Shown: positions 27,491 to 36,733, numbered from the stretch's first letter. The stretch is 64,000 bases of DNA from Deltaproteobacteria bacterium (GCA_022340265.1 JAJDOH010000033.1:26630-90629); one strand, 5' to 3'. Numbers and translations: made by a program. The notes: generated by a model not told the origin, from the letters alone.

Positions 27491-28897
27491 CTACTGAACT
27501 CTGGGCAAGACTTGAGGAGGCTTGTTTCTGTCGCCGGTGGCATTGGGATAATCGGGGGCTTTAAAGGCCTTTTTATTGTTTTTGATGAGATCCCGGGAAA
27601 GTTTCATGAATTGGTTGTATCGGCCCTTGCACTCGAAAAAGCCGTGCCACCAAGCGTAATCAGGCGCCATCATGGCGGTTCCCATCCTTGCCCTTCGCCC
27701 TTCGTGATGCCACAGGTAGTAGTACTCCAGCTCCGGCGCTTCATCAAAGAAGGGGGTTTTGACGCAAAGCCCTTTTGCATAGAGCTCGTCCAACACCTTC
27801 TTCGCGGGCTTGAAATAGACGTCATTGTATTCCTGGACCGTTTTATCAAGCTGAGCATAGTGGTTGTCCACCCACGTCTTGCTGTGGCATTGCATGCAGA
27901 TGGCTTTCATCTTATCCCTTTCCGTTTCCCAATTGGTCTTGGCCGGAAAGGGCTTGAAATCCTGGGGTCTGACGGTGAGTGGGGCCTGAAGTTCCCAGGA
28001 AAGCCGTTCCGTCACGTCATGGGTCGTCAGGACCGGTCCGGCCCCTGACATATGGCAGGAAGCACAGACAGGGGCGCGGTAATCCACTCCGGCGGTCCAG
28101 GTCCCGGGAGCGGCCGTCCAGTTGTAATCGTCTCCGTGGGCGGTATAGATATCCCCGTGTTTGGATTCCATATAGATTTCGATCTGGGGATGATCCGGCC
28201 CCAGATGACACTGTCCGCAGGCCTCCGGTTTCCTCGCTTCCATGACCGAAAACAGATGCCGGGTATGACAGCTGGAACAGGATCCCCGGCTTCCGTCCGG
28301 ATTGATCCTTCCCACCCCCACGCTGGGCCAGGTTTCGGGCGTCAATACACCGTCTTTTAACTTGACGATGGTGCCGTGACAATGGTAGCAGCCGGTTGTC
28401 CTTTCATTGCCGCTGTTCATTCCGTCGTTGAGCCAGGGATCGATTTTCCAGATAATCTCCAGGGTATTGGCATGTTTGCTTCCGCTGTACTGTTTGGCCT
28501 CATCCGGATGACAGCGGGAGCAGTCCTTGGGGGAAACCACGGCCGAAACAGGGACTTTGTATTCCTTGGTTCCATATCTTTGGTCGGAACGTTCGTACTG
28601 CTTGTAATGTTCCTTGCTTACATCCGGGTCGAATTCCTCCGCCTTGTGACAGTCATAACAGGTGATGTTTGCCGAGGCGTGGCGGCTGTGGGCCCAATCG
28701 GTGAAAATGCCGGGGTTTTCCCGTTTGTGGCATTCAATGCAGGCCACGGCCTCCTTGGGCATGCTCCTTTCGATACGGAATTCTTTGGATTTGGGTTCAT
28801 TTTGGGCGGTCTGGGCATCGGCCGGGATGGTAGCGGCCATTGTGAGTCCTATTCCGCTACAAATCAGGGCAACCAATATTTGCATTTTCTTGATCAT
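27491..28897 (-). CDS. octahaem cytochrome c of the hydroxylamine oxidoreductase (HAO) family
   Basis: The 468-residue exported protein (signal peptide ending about AAT/ADAQ) has eight CXXCH haem sites at residues 53, 80, 126, 170, 207, 227, 278 and 334, followed by a helical C-terminal domain (PAKKVLDELYAKG, YYYLWHHEGRRARMG). The number and spacing match HAO-type octahaem proteins. In ammonia oxidisers HAO oxidises hydroxylamine, but in anaerobes related proteins reduce nitrite or hydroxylamine. I could not locate a clear equivalent of the cross-linking tyrosine that decides between these roles. It lies 32 bases after an NrfH/NapC-type gene in the same operon, as in haoC-haoA modules, which favours a reductive role fed by quinol. 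Confidence 0.85.
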   Translation of the reverse strand: MIKKMQILVALICSGIGLTMAATIPADAQTAQNEPKSKEFRIERSMPKEAVACIECHKRENPGIFTDWAHSRHASANITCYDCHKAEEFDPDVSKEHYKQYERSDQRYGTKEYKVPVSAVVSPKDCSRCHPDEAKQYSGSKHANTLEIIWKIDPWLNDGMNSGNERTTGCYHCHGTIVKLKDGVLTPETWPSVGVGRINPDGSRGSCSSCHTRHLFSVMEARKPEACGQCHLGPDHPQIEIYMESKHGDIYTAHGDDYNWTAAPGTWTAGVDYRAPVCASCHMSGAGPVLTTHDVTERLSWELQAPLTVRPQDFKPFPAKTNWETERDKMKAICMQCHSKTWVDNHYAQLDKTVQEYNDVYFKPAKKVLDELYAKGLCVKTPFFDEAPELEYYYLWHHEGRRARMGTAMMAPDYAWWHGFFECKGRYNQFMKLSRDLIKNNKKAFKAPDYPNATGDRNKPPQVLPRVQ

Positions 28898-28929
28898 GAA
28901 AAGCCTCCTTTTCCCTTAAGGTCTCCCCC

Positions 28930-29481
28930 TCAGAGTCCCTGGCCCGTGTAGGGTTCACGGAACTGCTTGTACTGATACAATTCTCTCTTGTTGTGAACCA
29001 GATTCTTGTGACAATCCACGCATCTTTTTTCATACCCCGGCCTGGCGTAAATCACCGAACGGTGGGCCAGCATGGCCCCCCTTTTGTCCGGCAGGTAGAG
29101 GATGTTGCGATGACATTTTTGGCATTGCTCGTTCCGGAAACCGGCGTAGGCCTGTTGCCGCGCTCTTTCGTGGTCGTATGCTCCTCCCGCGAAATGTATG
29201 ACGATATCCTTGATGCCGTGCGCCGTCTTGGCGTAGAAGAAATCAAAGGTATCCTGGGGGGCGGGCAGGTGGCAGTCCATGCAGTCCGCCACGAAACCCT
29301 GGGGGTTGTTGACATGGGTGGATGTCTTCCAGCTATTATAAGCGAATTGGATTTCGTGGCAGGAAGAACAGAACTGCGGGGTGGAGGTCCGGACCATGGT
29401 GAAGTAGGTCATGCTGAACAGCGGGAAGGCAATAACGATGCCGATGGCGATGAAAATAGTCCACTTGAAGCGAGCTTTCAT
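28930..29481 (-). CDS. NapC/NirT/NrfH-family tetrahaem membrane cytochrome c (quinol dehydrogenase)
   Basis: The protein has one N-terminal membrane helix (about 6-26) and four CXXCH sites, CSSCH, CMDCH, CQKCH and CVDCH. Such proteins take electrons from menaquinol and pass them to a periplasmic multihaem reductase. ATG at 29481 with GGGGGTG upstream gives 183 residues; GTG at 29487 is a less likely start. It precedes the octahaem gene, so the two probably form a membrane-bound complex. Length and haem count match NrfH-like members. Confidence 0.88.
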   Translation of the reverse strand: MKARFKWTIFIAIGIVIAFPLFSMTYFTMVRTSTPQFCSSCHEIQFAYNSWKTSTHVNNPQGFVADCMDCHLPAPQDTFDFFYAKTAHGIKDIVIHFAGGAYDHERARQQAYAGFRNEQCQKCHRNILYLPDKRGAMLAHRSVIYARPGYEKRCVDCHKNLVHNKRELYQYKQFREPYTGQGL

Positions 29482-29633
29482 GTTCACCCCCGGTAGCCGG
29501 TAGCGGCAGTAACGACGTGTTGCCGGCGTGATACGCCGCGAAATGCTGCATTACGAAAAGCTGTTGCAGTTGGGGCTGCTTCCGCGCTTCTGCGAGAGTC
29601 AGATAGCTAAAAAAACATCGATAATCTTAGTAC

Positions 29634-29663
29634 AACTTAGCTTTTTGGATGCGAACGTGTCAA
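29634..29663 (-). promoter_or_regulatory. possible promoter of the cytochrome operon
   Basis: TTGACA (29663-29658, minus strand) and TAAGTT (29639-29634) are 18 bases apart, about 150 bases before the cytochrome start. A hairpin-rich leader follows. No clear FNR or NarL box was found. Confidence 0.4.
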
Positions 29664-29755
29664 GAAGAAAGGCAAACTCGAAGACCCTATACAGCAGGCA
29701 TTATTATCTCATCCATCCCACTTCGTCTTCGCGAAAGAAGTTTCTGTGTATACTC

Positions 29756-29836
29756 TCAGGCTTTTCTTATCTTCAGGTAGGTCAGTCCGGAGGCGATTAC
29801 CATCGGCAGGACTCCCAGAACAATCAAGTTCGAGCG
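29756..29836 (-). pseudogene. C-terminal scrap of a membrane protein
   Basis: This short frame reads SNLIVLGVLPMVIASGLTYL and ends KIRKA and a stop. The hydrophobic, well-formed helix looks like a true protein end, but it is in a different frame from the nitric oxide reductase relic just before it. It is probably the tail of another gene joined by deletion. Confidence 0.35.
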
Positions 29837-29839
29837 CTG

Positions 29840-30260
29840 ACACCCAGTTGGTAGAAGGTGCCAGCAACAACCCGCCTGTGACATAGGCGGTGGCGATCCA
29901 AAAGATGGCCAATTGGAGGTGCCAGCTGCGCAGAATATTGCTCGGCAGATATTGGGCCAGATCAATGCCGTAAAAATTGCCTGGTTCCGCGCGATAGTGC
30001 GCCAGTGCCCCTCCGATCAAGACCTGCGCCAGAAAAAGCAGCGCAACAACGAGACAATACTTGATGGTCGCCCTCTGTCCGGGGGTGGCGCCACCGGGCA
30101 GCATGTGGGGACGAAAGTCCCGGTGATCCCCTTTCCAGCCCAGGTAGTCGAATCTGCCGAATGTAAACAGCACCAACGCCAGCCCGGCCAAAAGCATGAC
30201 GACACTCAGGGCGCTCCAGAGAAGGGCGTCGGCCGTGGGTAAAAATAAAAGATATCGGTA
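29840..30260 (-). pseudogene. norB: relic of quinol-type nitric oxide reductase (NorB/NorZ)
   Basis: The frame includes ADALLWSALSVVMLLAGLAL, GRFDYLGWKGDHR, TPGQRATIKYCLVVALLFL, AQVLIGGALAHYRAEPGNFY and SNILRSWHLQLAIFWIATAY. These are diagnostic of the qNOR catalytic subunit between its first helices and the helix carrying the first haem-ligand His. The remaining two-thirds of the protein, with the other haem and iron ligands, is missing, and so is the start. The intact enzyme reduces nitric oxide to nitrous oxide. Its place beside the HAO-type operon suggests a former nitrogen-oxide island, now eroded. Confidence 0.75.
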
Positions 30261-30355
30261 GGTTAAAAGGCATGCGAAATACTTGATGCTGGGATATTGA
30301 GTAGAAGTGATGTATTGTTTTGTTATGCTGTGAGTCTGGTTATTGTTGCGTGAAT

Positions 30356-31459
30356 CTACTTCTTCCCTTTCGTTCGTAATGTTACAAGGAGGATCTCACC
30401 GGGCCGCCAGAATCGCATTCGCGGTCCCCATGTGCCCGTTCCTCTGCATACGATAACTGTCATCCCATCCACTTGGTAACGGCCCTCCAATAGTGGATAC
30501 CGGCTGCGGACCAGATAGTCGAATGGCCATATCTGTCCTCCGTGGGTGTGGCCGGATAGCATGAGGCCCGCGCCGGCTTTCGCCGCCCTCTCGGCCTGCC
30601 AGGGGGTGTGTGAAAGGAGGATGGCAGCGCCGGTTGGACGGCCCGCGAGCGCTTGCGCCATTGGATCGCCGCCTTGGCCGTTTCGACGTCTGGCGGTGAG
30701 ATCATCCACGCCCGCCAGAATGAGACCGGGCCTCACTTCCGCCCAACCGTTACGGAGCAGCGTAAAGCTTACCGCCTCAAACAACCCCATGCTACCTACC
30801 CCATGGAATTCGTGGTTGCCGGGGACCGCCCAGATACCCAAAGGGGCTGAGAGATGCGTAAAGGTGTCCATCAGCGATTTATCGGGTGAACCATGCCCTT
30901 CGAAGATGTCTCCGAGTAAAACCACAAGATCGGGCTGCTGCTCATTTACCTGGGTGATGCGAGCCGCCAGCCAACGCTCTCCCAATTGTGAACCGAGGTG
31001 CATGTCGGACAGGGCTGCGAGCACTGTTCCGTCCATGGTATCGGGAAGGCCGGGAAGGACCACTTCGTATTTTTCGACCACCGGCGGCCGCAGGCCCTGG
31101 AAGAGCGCGATGGCGGAAAACACACCACCGGCTAACAAGGCCCATCCTCGCAATGAGGGCGATAACCGGGGCATGAGGAAACCGAAGAGGGTAACGAGGT
31201 CCATGGAAAAGAGGGGAATGAACGTCAAAAATAGAACGCCCATCCAGTTCATACCAAGGAATTCGAGTGTGCCTGACAGATCCCCCGTTCCGCCGTGCCC
31301 CATGACGCGGCCAAAGAAAAAAACCGCCCACAGTATCACCCCGGTCCCGATAAGAACCTTTCGCGGCACATGCCGGTCCACAAACGGTATGGACGCGGCA
31401 CGCCAGAAGACATAGACATGCATGACCGTGCAGGCTGATATAAGAATGGTTCCGAACAT
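30356..31459 (-). CDS. membrane metallophosphoesterase (YaeI/YkuE-like)
   Basis: The 367-residue protein has four to five N-terminal membrane helices (residues about 2-125), then a calcineurin-like domain with its five metal motifs: SDMHLGS, LLGDIFEGH (GDxxE instead of the usual GDxxD), VPGNHEFHG, SHTP and SGHTHGGQIWPFDY. YaeI/YkuE members act on lipid A precursors or other phosphoesters at the membrane; here the substrate is unknown. Nothing in the sequence suggests loss of function. It follows the small NfeD-like gene on the same strand after 106 bases. Confidence 0.85.
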   Translation of the reverse strand: MFGTILISACTVMHVYVFWRAASIPFVDRHVPRKVLIGTGVILWAVFFFGRVMGHGGTGDLSGTLEFLGMNWMGVLFLTFIPLFSMDLVTLFGFLMPRLSPSLRGWALLAGGVFSAIALFQGLRPPVVEKYEVVLPGLPDTMDGTVLAALSDMHLGSQLGERWLAARITQVNEQQPDLVVLLGDIFEGHGSPDKSLMDTFTHLSAPLGIWAVPGNHEFHGVGSMGLFEAVSFTLLRNGWAEVRPGLILAGVDDLTARRRNGQGGDPMAQALAGRPTGAAILLSHTPWQAERAAKAGAGLMLSGHTHGGQIWPFDYLVRSRYPLLEGRYQVDGMTVIVCRGTGTWGPRMRFWRPGEILLVTLRTKGKK

Positions 31460-31565
31460 ATGCCCCGTCTATTTTGTTCATCTCCGTCATCTGCGAAGAC
31501 AAGGGATCCTACAGAAATGACATCGACGTCGAAGCTATTGACAAGCCGTTTATCCTTTTATTGGA

Positions 31566-31820
31566 TCACCATGCCAGGTGAGGCTCTTGAAGAGGTATTA
31601 CGGTCACCCTGAACCTATCCACCTTTTGGGCAACCACTCTATCCCCTGCCGACAAAAAAAATTCACTGACAGCCCGCCACAGTTCTCCATTGAAGAAAAC
31701 CTGCCAGTATCGGACCTCACCTACCTTTTCCAACATACGCGTTTCTCCGCAGACGGATCTTCTCTTTCGGTCTTTAAAGAATTTCCTCAACCACTGGGGA
31801 GTTCCTTTGAATTTCACCAT
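31566..31820 (-). CDS. short protein with an NfeD-like C-terminal (OB-fold) segment
   Basis: The frame from ATG at 31820 encodes 84 residues. Residues about 32-76 (VGEVRYWQVFFNGELWRAVSEFF followed by AGDRVVAQKVDRFRVTVIPL) match the OB-fold end of NfeD proteins, where a strand with GE.WRA.S and AGD.V is typical. The N-terminal protease and membrane parts of full NfeD are absent, so this is either a stand-alone OB domain or a relic. Its ATG overlaps the TGA of the preceding 41-residue frame in a TGATG junction. Confidence 0.5.
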   Translation of the reverse strand: MVKFKGTPQWLRKFFKDRKRRSVCGETRMLEKVGEVRYWQVFFNGELWRAVSEFFLSAGDRVVAQKVDRFRVTVIPLQEPHLAW

Positions 31821-31945
31821 CAATCCCAGGTGTAGCATCTTCCTTCCGTGATCTCGCCCAGTCCGAAATGGGCTTCCCACCGCAATTCTTCAGTGCCGGA
31901 TTCCATAATCTTGTAGTCACCGAGCCTGTAATCCTTTGTCTTCAT
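31820..31945 (-). CDS. small 41-residue protein coupled to the NfeD-like gene
   Basis: ATG at 31945 opens a clean frame reading MKTKDYRLGDYKIMESGTEE and ending EITEGRCYTWD. It has CGGAGTGG upstream as a plausible ribosome site, and its stop overlaps the next start (TGATG). No family is recognised. The coupling and good codon use make a real small gene likely, but it could also be the remains of a longer one. Confidence 0.4.
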   Translation of the reverse strand: MKTKDYRLGDYKIMESGTEELRWEAHFGLGEITEGRCYTWD

Positions 31946-32103
31946 TGTAGCCACTCCGAAACGGTCTGTTCAGGTACACCGTTTGTGAGCTTCTCATTTA
32001 GGGCTTTCGTGTAACTGTCCACCACTCCAGATCCTCAGAACAACGCTTCCTTGCCATTAAGAAATTCCCCCTACGTCCAAAGGTGCTTGTAAAAAGGCTC
32101 TTT

Positions 32104-34842
32104 TCAGATTTGCCACGGCCGTTTGTCAAAAACCCACTTGCCAATGATCTCAAAGACCAATTCCCGCTTGATCGGCTTCGAGACATAGTCATTCATGCCC
32201 GCTTGCATACACAATTCTCTGTCTCCTTTCATGGCGTGCGCCGTCATGGCCACGATGGGGATCCCCTCGATGGACGACAAACCATTGCTCGTCATTTTCT
32301 TGGGCAATATCCGCTTGGCACGTTTCCTTTCCAACCGCCTGATCTCTCGGGTTGCCGCGAGGCCGTCCATCTCCGGCATCTGGACGTCCATGAAGATCAG
32401 GTCGAACGCATCCGGTGTTGCCGACATTTTTTCAACCGCCTCCGCGCCGTTGTTGACGACCTCGACCCGATACCCAGCTTTTGTTAACATGATTTTTGCC
32501 AGTTTCTGGTTGACGGGGTTGTCTTCCGCCAAAAGGATGCGAACGGAACGCTTCATCTCCTCCCGAACTGAATACTGGGTCATGACCGCGTGTTGTTCCT
32601 TCTCATCCTTTTCCTTCTCGCCCACCTTTTCTCCAATAATTCTTTCCAACATTTGGTAGAGCCTTTCCCTCCGAATGGGCTTGCCCAAGAAACCGTCAAA
32701 TCCTACTTCTCCACTTATTCTGGCATCCCGCTCCATCATGGAAGACAGGGCAACAAGCGGCAGAGCGCGGATTGAAGATTGCAAATTGGAAATTGAGGAT
32801 TTGAAACCCCGGATCTTCCTTGCGACCTCATATCCATCCATACCGGGCATCTGGATATCCGTAATACAGACGTCAAAGGGGGCCTTTTCAACAAAGGCAT
32901 TTTCCAATGCCGGTAACACGTATTCTCCCTTCTTCAGGGTCACGACGCGCATACCGACCGGTTCCAGATGACGGGTCATTATCTCCAGGTTGGTCCGATT
33001 GTCATCAACGACCAGTGCTTTTTTGCCGACCAGCGACACAGGAGCATATTGCCTGACTTTTTTTGTCTCGGATTCCCTCAGCCAGGCGGTAAAGTGAAAG
33101 GTGCTCCCCCTTCCTTCTTCACTTTCAGCCCACACGTGCCCTCCCATAAGACTGGATATCTGTCTGGAAATGGATAGGCCTAGACCCGTACCGCCATACT
33201 TCCTGGTGGTTGACCCATCCGCCTGTCTGAAGGGCTCAAAAATAAGATCTAATTTATCCGTTGGAATGCCGACGCCCGAATCCCTTACCCGGGCATGCAG
33301 CTTGATGCGACCCTCGCTTTCCTCTTCCACATCCAGGAAAAGCACAATCTCTCCGGACTCGGTGAACTTGGGGGCATTGCCCATCAAGTTCGTTAGAACC
33401 TGCTTGAAGCGCATCGGATCTCCTTTAACATTGTGGGGGACGTTATCACCGATGTGGCAAAGGATCTCGATCGGTTTTGTTCCAACCCTTGGCCGGATCA
33501 CATCGCAGACATCGTAGGCCAGAAGCTCCGGATCGAAATCGATCTCTTCAAAATCCAGATCTCCCGCCTCGATCTTGGAAAAGTCAAGGATATCGTTGAT
33601 CAGAGATATCAGGCTTTGTCCGGCACGTTTAATGGTTTCCGCATAATCAACCTGGTTTTCATCAAGACCGGTGTCCAGCAATATGTCGGTGAATCCGATG
33701 ACCGCATTCATGGGCGTACGGATCTCATGACTCATGTTGGCCAGAAACTCGCTTTTAGCCCTGTTCGCCGCCTCGGATGCTTCTTTGGCCGCCTCCAGCT
33801 CTTTTTCAGTCCGCTTCTGATGTGAAATATCAAAAAAAGTTTCCATCAGGTGTTTTCGACCATCCAGCATGATGGTGGATACGGTCTTGATGACGGGAAC
33901 AGACTCATTTTTTGCGTTGATCAATATTCGTTCCGAATTGTCCACCTGCTGCCCCAGGTCGCTGATGGGACACTTCCCCTCATCGGCTGGACATAGGAAC
34001 CTGTGGCATATGGAACCAACGATTTTCTCTTTGGGAAGGCCGATCAGGTTTGCTCCCGCGGGGTTGACATCCACAATGGTGTTCGATGCAGGGTCGATAA
34101 GAAGGATTCCTGCCTGCACCGAACGATACAGTGTTTTCAGCCGCTGTTCGCTTTCCTTAAGATTATTTTCTGTTTTTTCCCGTCTCAGAATCTCCTTTTT
34201 TGCCGTTATGATAGCTGCTCCGGTCCTGTTTCGCAGGGCCTCTGCTGTTTTGGCCGTGAGGGAAATATAGAGGTTGACGCAATAGAGCATGAGGATCTTA
34301 GAAAGCTCCATTGGCCATGCAAACGTCCTATGATCCACAAAATCCAGATAAAACAATAAAAGAAGGTAGCTTAGGACCGAAAGATGTGCAAATAGAAGGA
34401 CTCTCCTGAAGTTGGTGTTTGTCTGGTCGGCAACACGCACGATCAGGAGGAAAAAAAGCCAGCTCCTGTTACCACCCGTGAAATAGATGGCCACCGTCCA
34501 AACGAATATGTCAAGGGATAGGAACAGAATTCCCAGATCCATCCATTTAGCGCGGCTGAAAAAAAGGCGAAGAATGAGCCAGGAGAAAAGCGCATAGCCG
34601 ATGAGGATTGCCGTAAGCAACGAGAAATGCGTCCAGGAAAAAGACTTCAAAATAAAGACGTTGTGAAAAAAGGCCAAAAGGAGGATCAAGCACATACCAA
34701 AAAACCGCAGGCGAGGCGTCTGGATAACATTGAGTCGATACCTTCTCGATTCCTTTTTTCTCTTTGCCTCAGAAGAATCCAGATCTATCTTGATTGCTGG
34801 ATTTGCCTCTCTATTGTTCTTCTTCAATCTTTTTGAGCTCAA
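32104..34842 (-). CDS. hybrid histidine kinase: membrane sensor, PAS, HisKA, HATPase, two receiver domains
   Basis: The 912-residue protein begins at TTG 34842. Residues about 45-195 hold five to six membrane helices, followed by a coiled coil and a PAS domain (about 240-345, with SICHRFLCPADEGKCPISDLG as a small cysteine-containing insert). The HisKA H-box is EFLANMSHEIRTPMNAVIGFTDILLD. The ATPase has the N box as LTNLMGNAPKFT (usually NLxxNAxKFT), then DSGVGIPTD and YGGTGLGLSISR. Two receiver domains follow, each with Asp (CITDIQMPGMDGYE and LIFMDVQMPEMDGLA). The first is stretched by a short insert, FKSSISNLQSSIR, encoded by an intergenic-repeat-like sequence. The signal is unknown. Confidence 0.9.
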   Translation of the reverse strand: MSSKRLKKNNREANPAIKIDLDSSEAKRKKESRRYRLNVIQTPRLRFFGMCLILLLAFFHNVFILKSFSWTHFSLLTAILIGYALFSWLILRLFFSRAKWMDLGILFLSLDIFVWTVAIYFTGGNRSWLFFLLIVRVADQTNTNFRRVLLFAHLSVLSYLLLLFYLDFVDHRTFAWPMELSKILMLYCVNLYISLTAKTAEALRNRTGAAIITAKKEILRREKTENNLKESEQRLKTLYRSVQAGILLIDPASNTIVDVNPAGANLIGLPKEKIVGSICHRFLCPADEGKCPISDLGQQVDNSERILINAKNESVPVIKTVSTIMLDGRKHLMETFFDISHQKRTEKELEAAKEASEAANRAKSEFLANMSHEIRTPMNAVIGFTDILLDTGLDENQVDYAETIKRAGQSLISLINDILDFSKIEAGDLDFEEIDFDPELLAYDVCDVIRPRVGTKPIEILCHIGDNVPHNVKGDPMRFKQVLTNLMGNAPKFTESGEIVLFLDVEEESEGRIKLHARVRDSGVGIPTDKLDLIFEPFRQADGSTTRKYGGTGLGLSISRQISSLMGGHVWAESEEGRGSTFHFTAWLRESETKKVRQYAPVSLVGKKALVVDDNRTNLEIMTRHLEPVGMRVVTLKKGEYVLPALENAFVEKAPFDVCITDIQMPGMDGYEVARKIRGFKSSISNLQSSIRALPLVALSSMMERDARISGEVGFDGFLGKPIRRERLYQMLERIIGEKVGEKEKDEKEQHAVMTQYSVREEMKRSVRILLAEDNPVNQKLAKIMLTKAGYRVEVVNNGAEAVEKMSATPDAFDLIFMDVQMPEMDGLAATREIRRLERKRAKRILPKKMTSNGLSSIEGIPIVAMTAHAMKGDRELCMQAGMNDYVSKPIKRELVFEIIGKWVFDKRPWQI
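32771..32805. repeat. intergenic-repeat-like AT-rich insert inside the kinase gene
   Basis: ATTGAAGATTGCAAATTGGA and the following AATTGAGGATTTGAA are a string of ATTGAARATT-type units of the sort that is scattered between genes in many deltaproteobacteria. Here it lies in frame inside the first receiver domain and encodes FKSSISNLQSSIR. Confidence 0.55.
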
Positions 34843-34877
34843 GTTCAGTTTTCTCCAAATGCCATTACGAATTGGCC

Positions 34878-36350
34878 TCAGGGTTTTCGGTTCAACAAAA
34901 CATCGATTTCATCGTCCAGTCGCTCTTTAATGTACGAGAAAAAGGGGTTATGGCGAAGGCGCATCAATTGACCCACCGAGACCGTCAAAAGACCCGTCTC
35001 ACCGCGGGGCTGCAACCTGCCGAGGGGTAATCCGCGGTATCTGGCTCTTGGGTCCGTTTTTCCGCCGTAGACCGGGTCGTCGGGAGGAAACGGGATGGCC
35101 ACGTGTGCCAGGGAGTACACCTCGGAGGGCCAGGACATGGACAAAGGCGTGGAATCCAGAGAACTTGAATGAGGCGCTTGGGTTTGCCGGAGCACAAGTT
35201 CGGAATCCGCACCCACGTTGGTGATCACCGTGAGCCGGTAGGGGAGATCGGATCTGGCCTGCAGATGTTTCAGGGCTATGTCATCGCCGGATGGAAGAAA
35301 GGGCGCCAGCCGGTCGAAACGGTTCACATCGAACACCACCAACTCGCTGTCCTCGTTTTCCAATTTGTCGTAGAAGCGATGGATGGTGGCACTCGTTTCC
35401 ACGGTGGCATCGATCCACGACAAGAAAGTGATCACGGGTGGAAAAGCGGCAAACCGACCCGTCTCACGCGTATCTTCCAATCGCTCCTTAAGCGCCGCAG
35501 TGATTTCGTATGCCTGCTGGCCTGCATTTTTCGGGAAAGAGTTGTATTTGTACGGGTCGTATTCAGGCTCGATGCAAAGCCATTTGAATTTAGCAAAATA
35601 GGGCAAGAAACTGAGGATTCTATCGACGTTGGAAATGGATGCCAACGGTGTGATGCCGATTTCCGGTGAGAAGAGAAACAAACGGTCCGGAAGGGGCAGA
35701 CCGGGGTCTGACATGGCATCAAGGGCATATTTGACCGTCAGAGCGCCGCCATTGGAGTACCCTGCAATCACGAACGGTAAGTCCTTGCCGATCCGATTTC
35801 GAACATGGCGTGCGCCGATTCGGCTTGCAGCCACCCAGTCTTCCCACCGCACCTTTGTCAAGGCGCCAGGCACTGTTCCGTGGGCGGGCAGGCGCAGACC
35901 GAGGACATAGAATCCTCTGGCTTGAAGGATTTCACCGATTCGGCGCAGACTGTATGGCGAGTCGGTGAGGCCGTGAAGGAGCAGTGCGCCGCCTTTGACC
36001 TTTTCCGGAAACAGCTCAAAAGTTCGATTCCAGTTGCGCCCAAGACTTTCCGGGTCCTGGGGTCCCCCGGCGTAATAGCGGCAGTAGGTCATATCCTTTG
36101 TGGGCGCCACCTGGTCGTAGACCTTTTCTTTCAGTTCCTGAAAGAGCCGTTCTTCTCGATCCAGGTAATCCTCTAATGTGCTCTTTGGCGTTGCATCAGA
36201 AGCTGTAAATTCTTCCGATAGAAAAACCGTATGCCAAACGCGAAGCGCCGGCATGGTTCGCGACTCAAAGCCCCAGGCAAGCAACAAGGTAAACGAGATA
36301 ATAGCAGCCAGCAGGATGGCCTTCATAAGCCATCTGAGAATGCGTTTCAT
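34878..36350 (-). CDS. membrane-anchored alpha/beta hydrolase
   Basis: The 490-residue protein has one N-terminal membrane helix (about 8-27) and an alpha/beta-hydrolase fold with the oxyanion region GGALLLHGLTDSPYSLR (about 120-136), a nucleophile elbow VIAGYSNGGAL (G-x-S-x-G) and a late His in the segment after VYSLAHVAIPFPP. It resembles serine esterases/lipases of the thioesterase-like type, but the substrate is not known. It lies 35 bases upstream of the kinase gene on the same strand and may be co-transcribed. Confidence 0.8.
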   Translation of the reverse strand: MKRILRWLMKAILLAAIISFTLLLAWGFESRTMPALRVWHTVFLSEEFTASDATPKSTLEDYLDREERLFQELKEKVYDQVAPTKDMTYCRYYAGGPQDPESLGRNWNRTFELFPEKVKGGALLLHGLTDSPYSLRRIGEILQARGFYVLGLRLPAHGTVPGALTKVRWEDWVAASRIGARHVRNRIGKDLPFVIAGYSNGGALTVKYALDAMSDPGLPLPDRLFLFSPEIGITPLASISNVDRILSFLPYFAKFKWLCIEPEYDPYKYNSFPKNAGQQAYEITAALKERLEDTRETGRFAAFPPVITFLSWIDATVETSATIHRFYDKLENEDSELVVFDVNRFDRLAPFLPSGDDIALKHLQARSDLPYRLTVITNVGADSELVLRQTQAPHSSSLDSTPLSMSWPSEVYSLAHVAIPFPPDDPVYGGKTDPRARYRGLPLGRLQPRGETGLLTVSVGQLMRLRHNPFFSYIKERLDDEIDVLLNRKP

Positions 36351-36733
36351 ATTATTCTGACCCCTTTGTTACGAAACCTTATTCATATTAATAACATCCA
36401 CGTATAATGGCGTTTTTTTCGATAAGATTTCAGGAAATAGGGAGGCGCCAGCGTTGTGAAGGTGACGGTGGAAAAATATAGCACCAATGTTTATCAAAAT
36501 CAAAATATTACATATTCCCCTTGGAATCGTGCAACCATAATGCTCCCTCTTTTTGAGACAGTAAGAGATTCCGGCAGGGAGGTCTACGGAAGCGGCCCGC
36601 ATGATCCGAGATAGGCGCGTTGTTCGGACCCTCACTTTTGCGTTGACTCCCATTTGCAATTTCACTAGGATTTTTTCCAGGAATAGCAAAGTTTTATTAC
36701 TTCATCTCACGCACTATCACGAAGGAGAAAATT
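36351..36733. other. 383-base divergent intergenic region
   Basis: No gene is evident between the hydrolase (minus) and the solute-binding protein (plus). It is AT-rich near the plus-strand gene, with AAGGAG at 36721-36726 as ribosome site of the latter. A 106-codon minus-strand frame was judged to be chance. Confidence 0.5.

Noticed and set aside
29528..29854. A 108-codon plus-strand frame starting MIRREMLHYEKLLQLG
   Set aside because: It runs through the cytochrome promoter region and into the antisense of the norB relic; composition does not look like a protein and there is no ribosome site.
36369..36689. A 106-codon minus-strand frame upstream of the solute-binding protein
   Set aside because: No ribosome site, no family likeness, biased composition; taken as chance.
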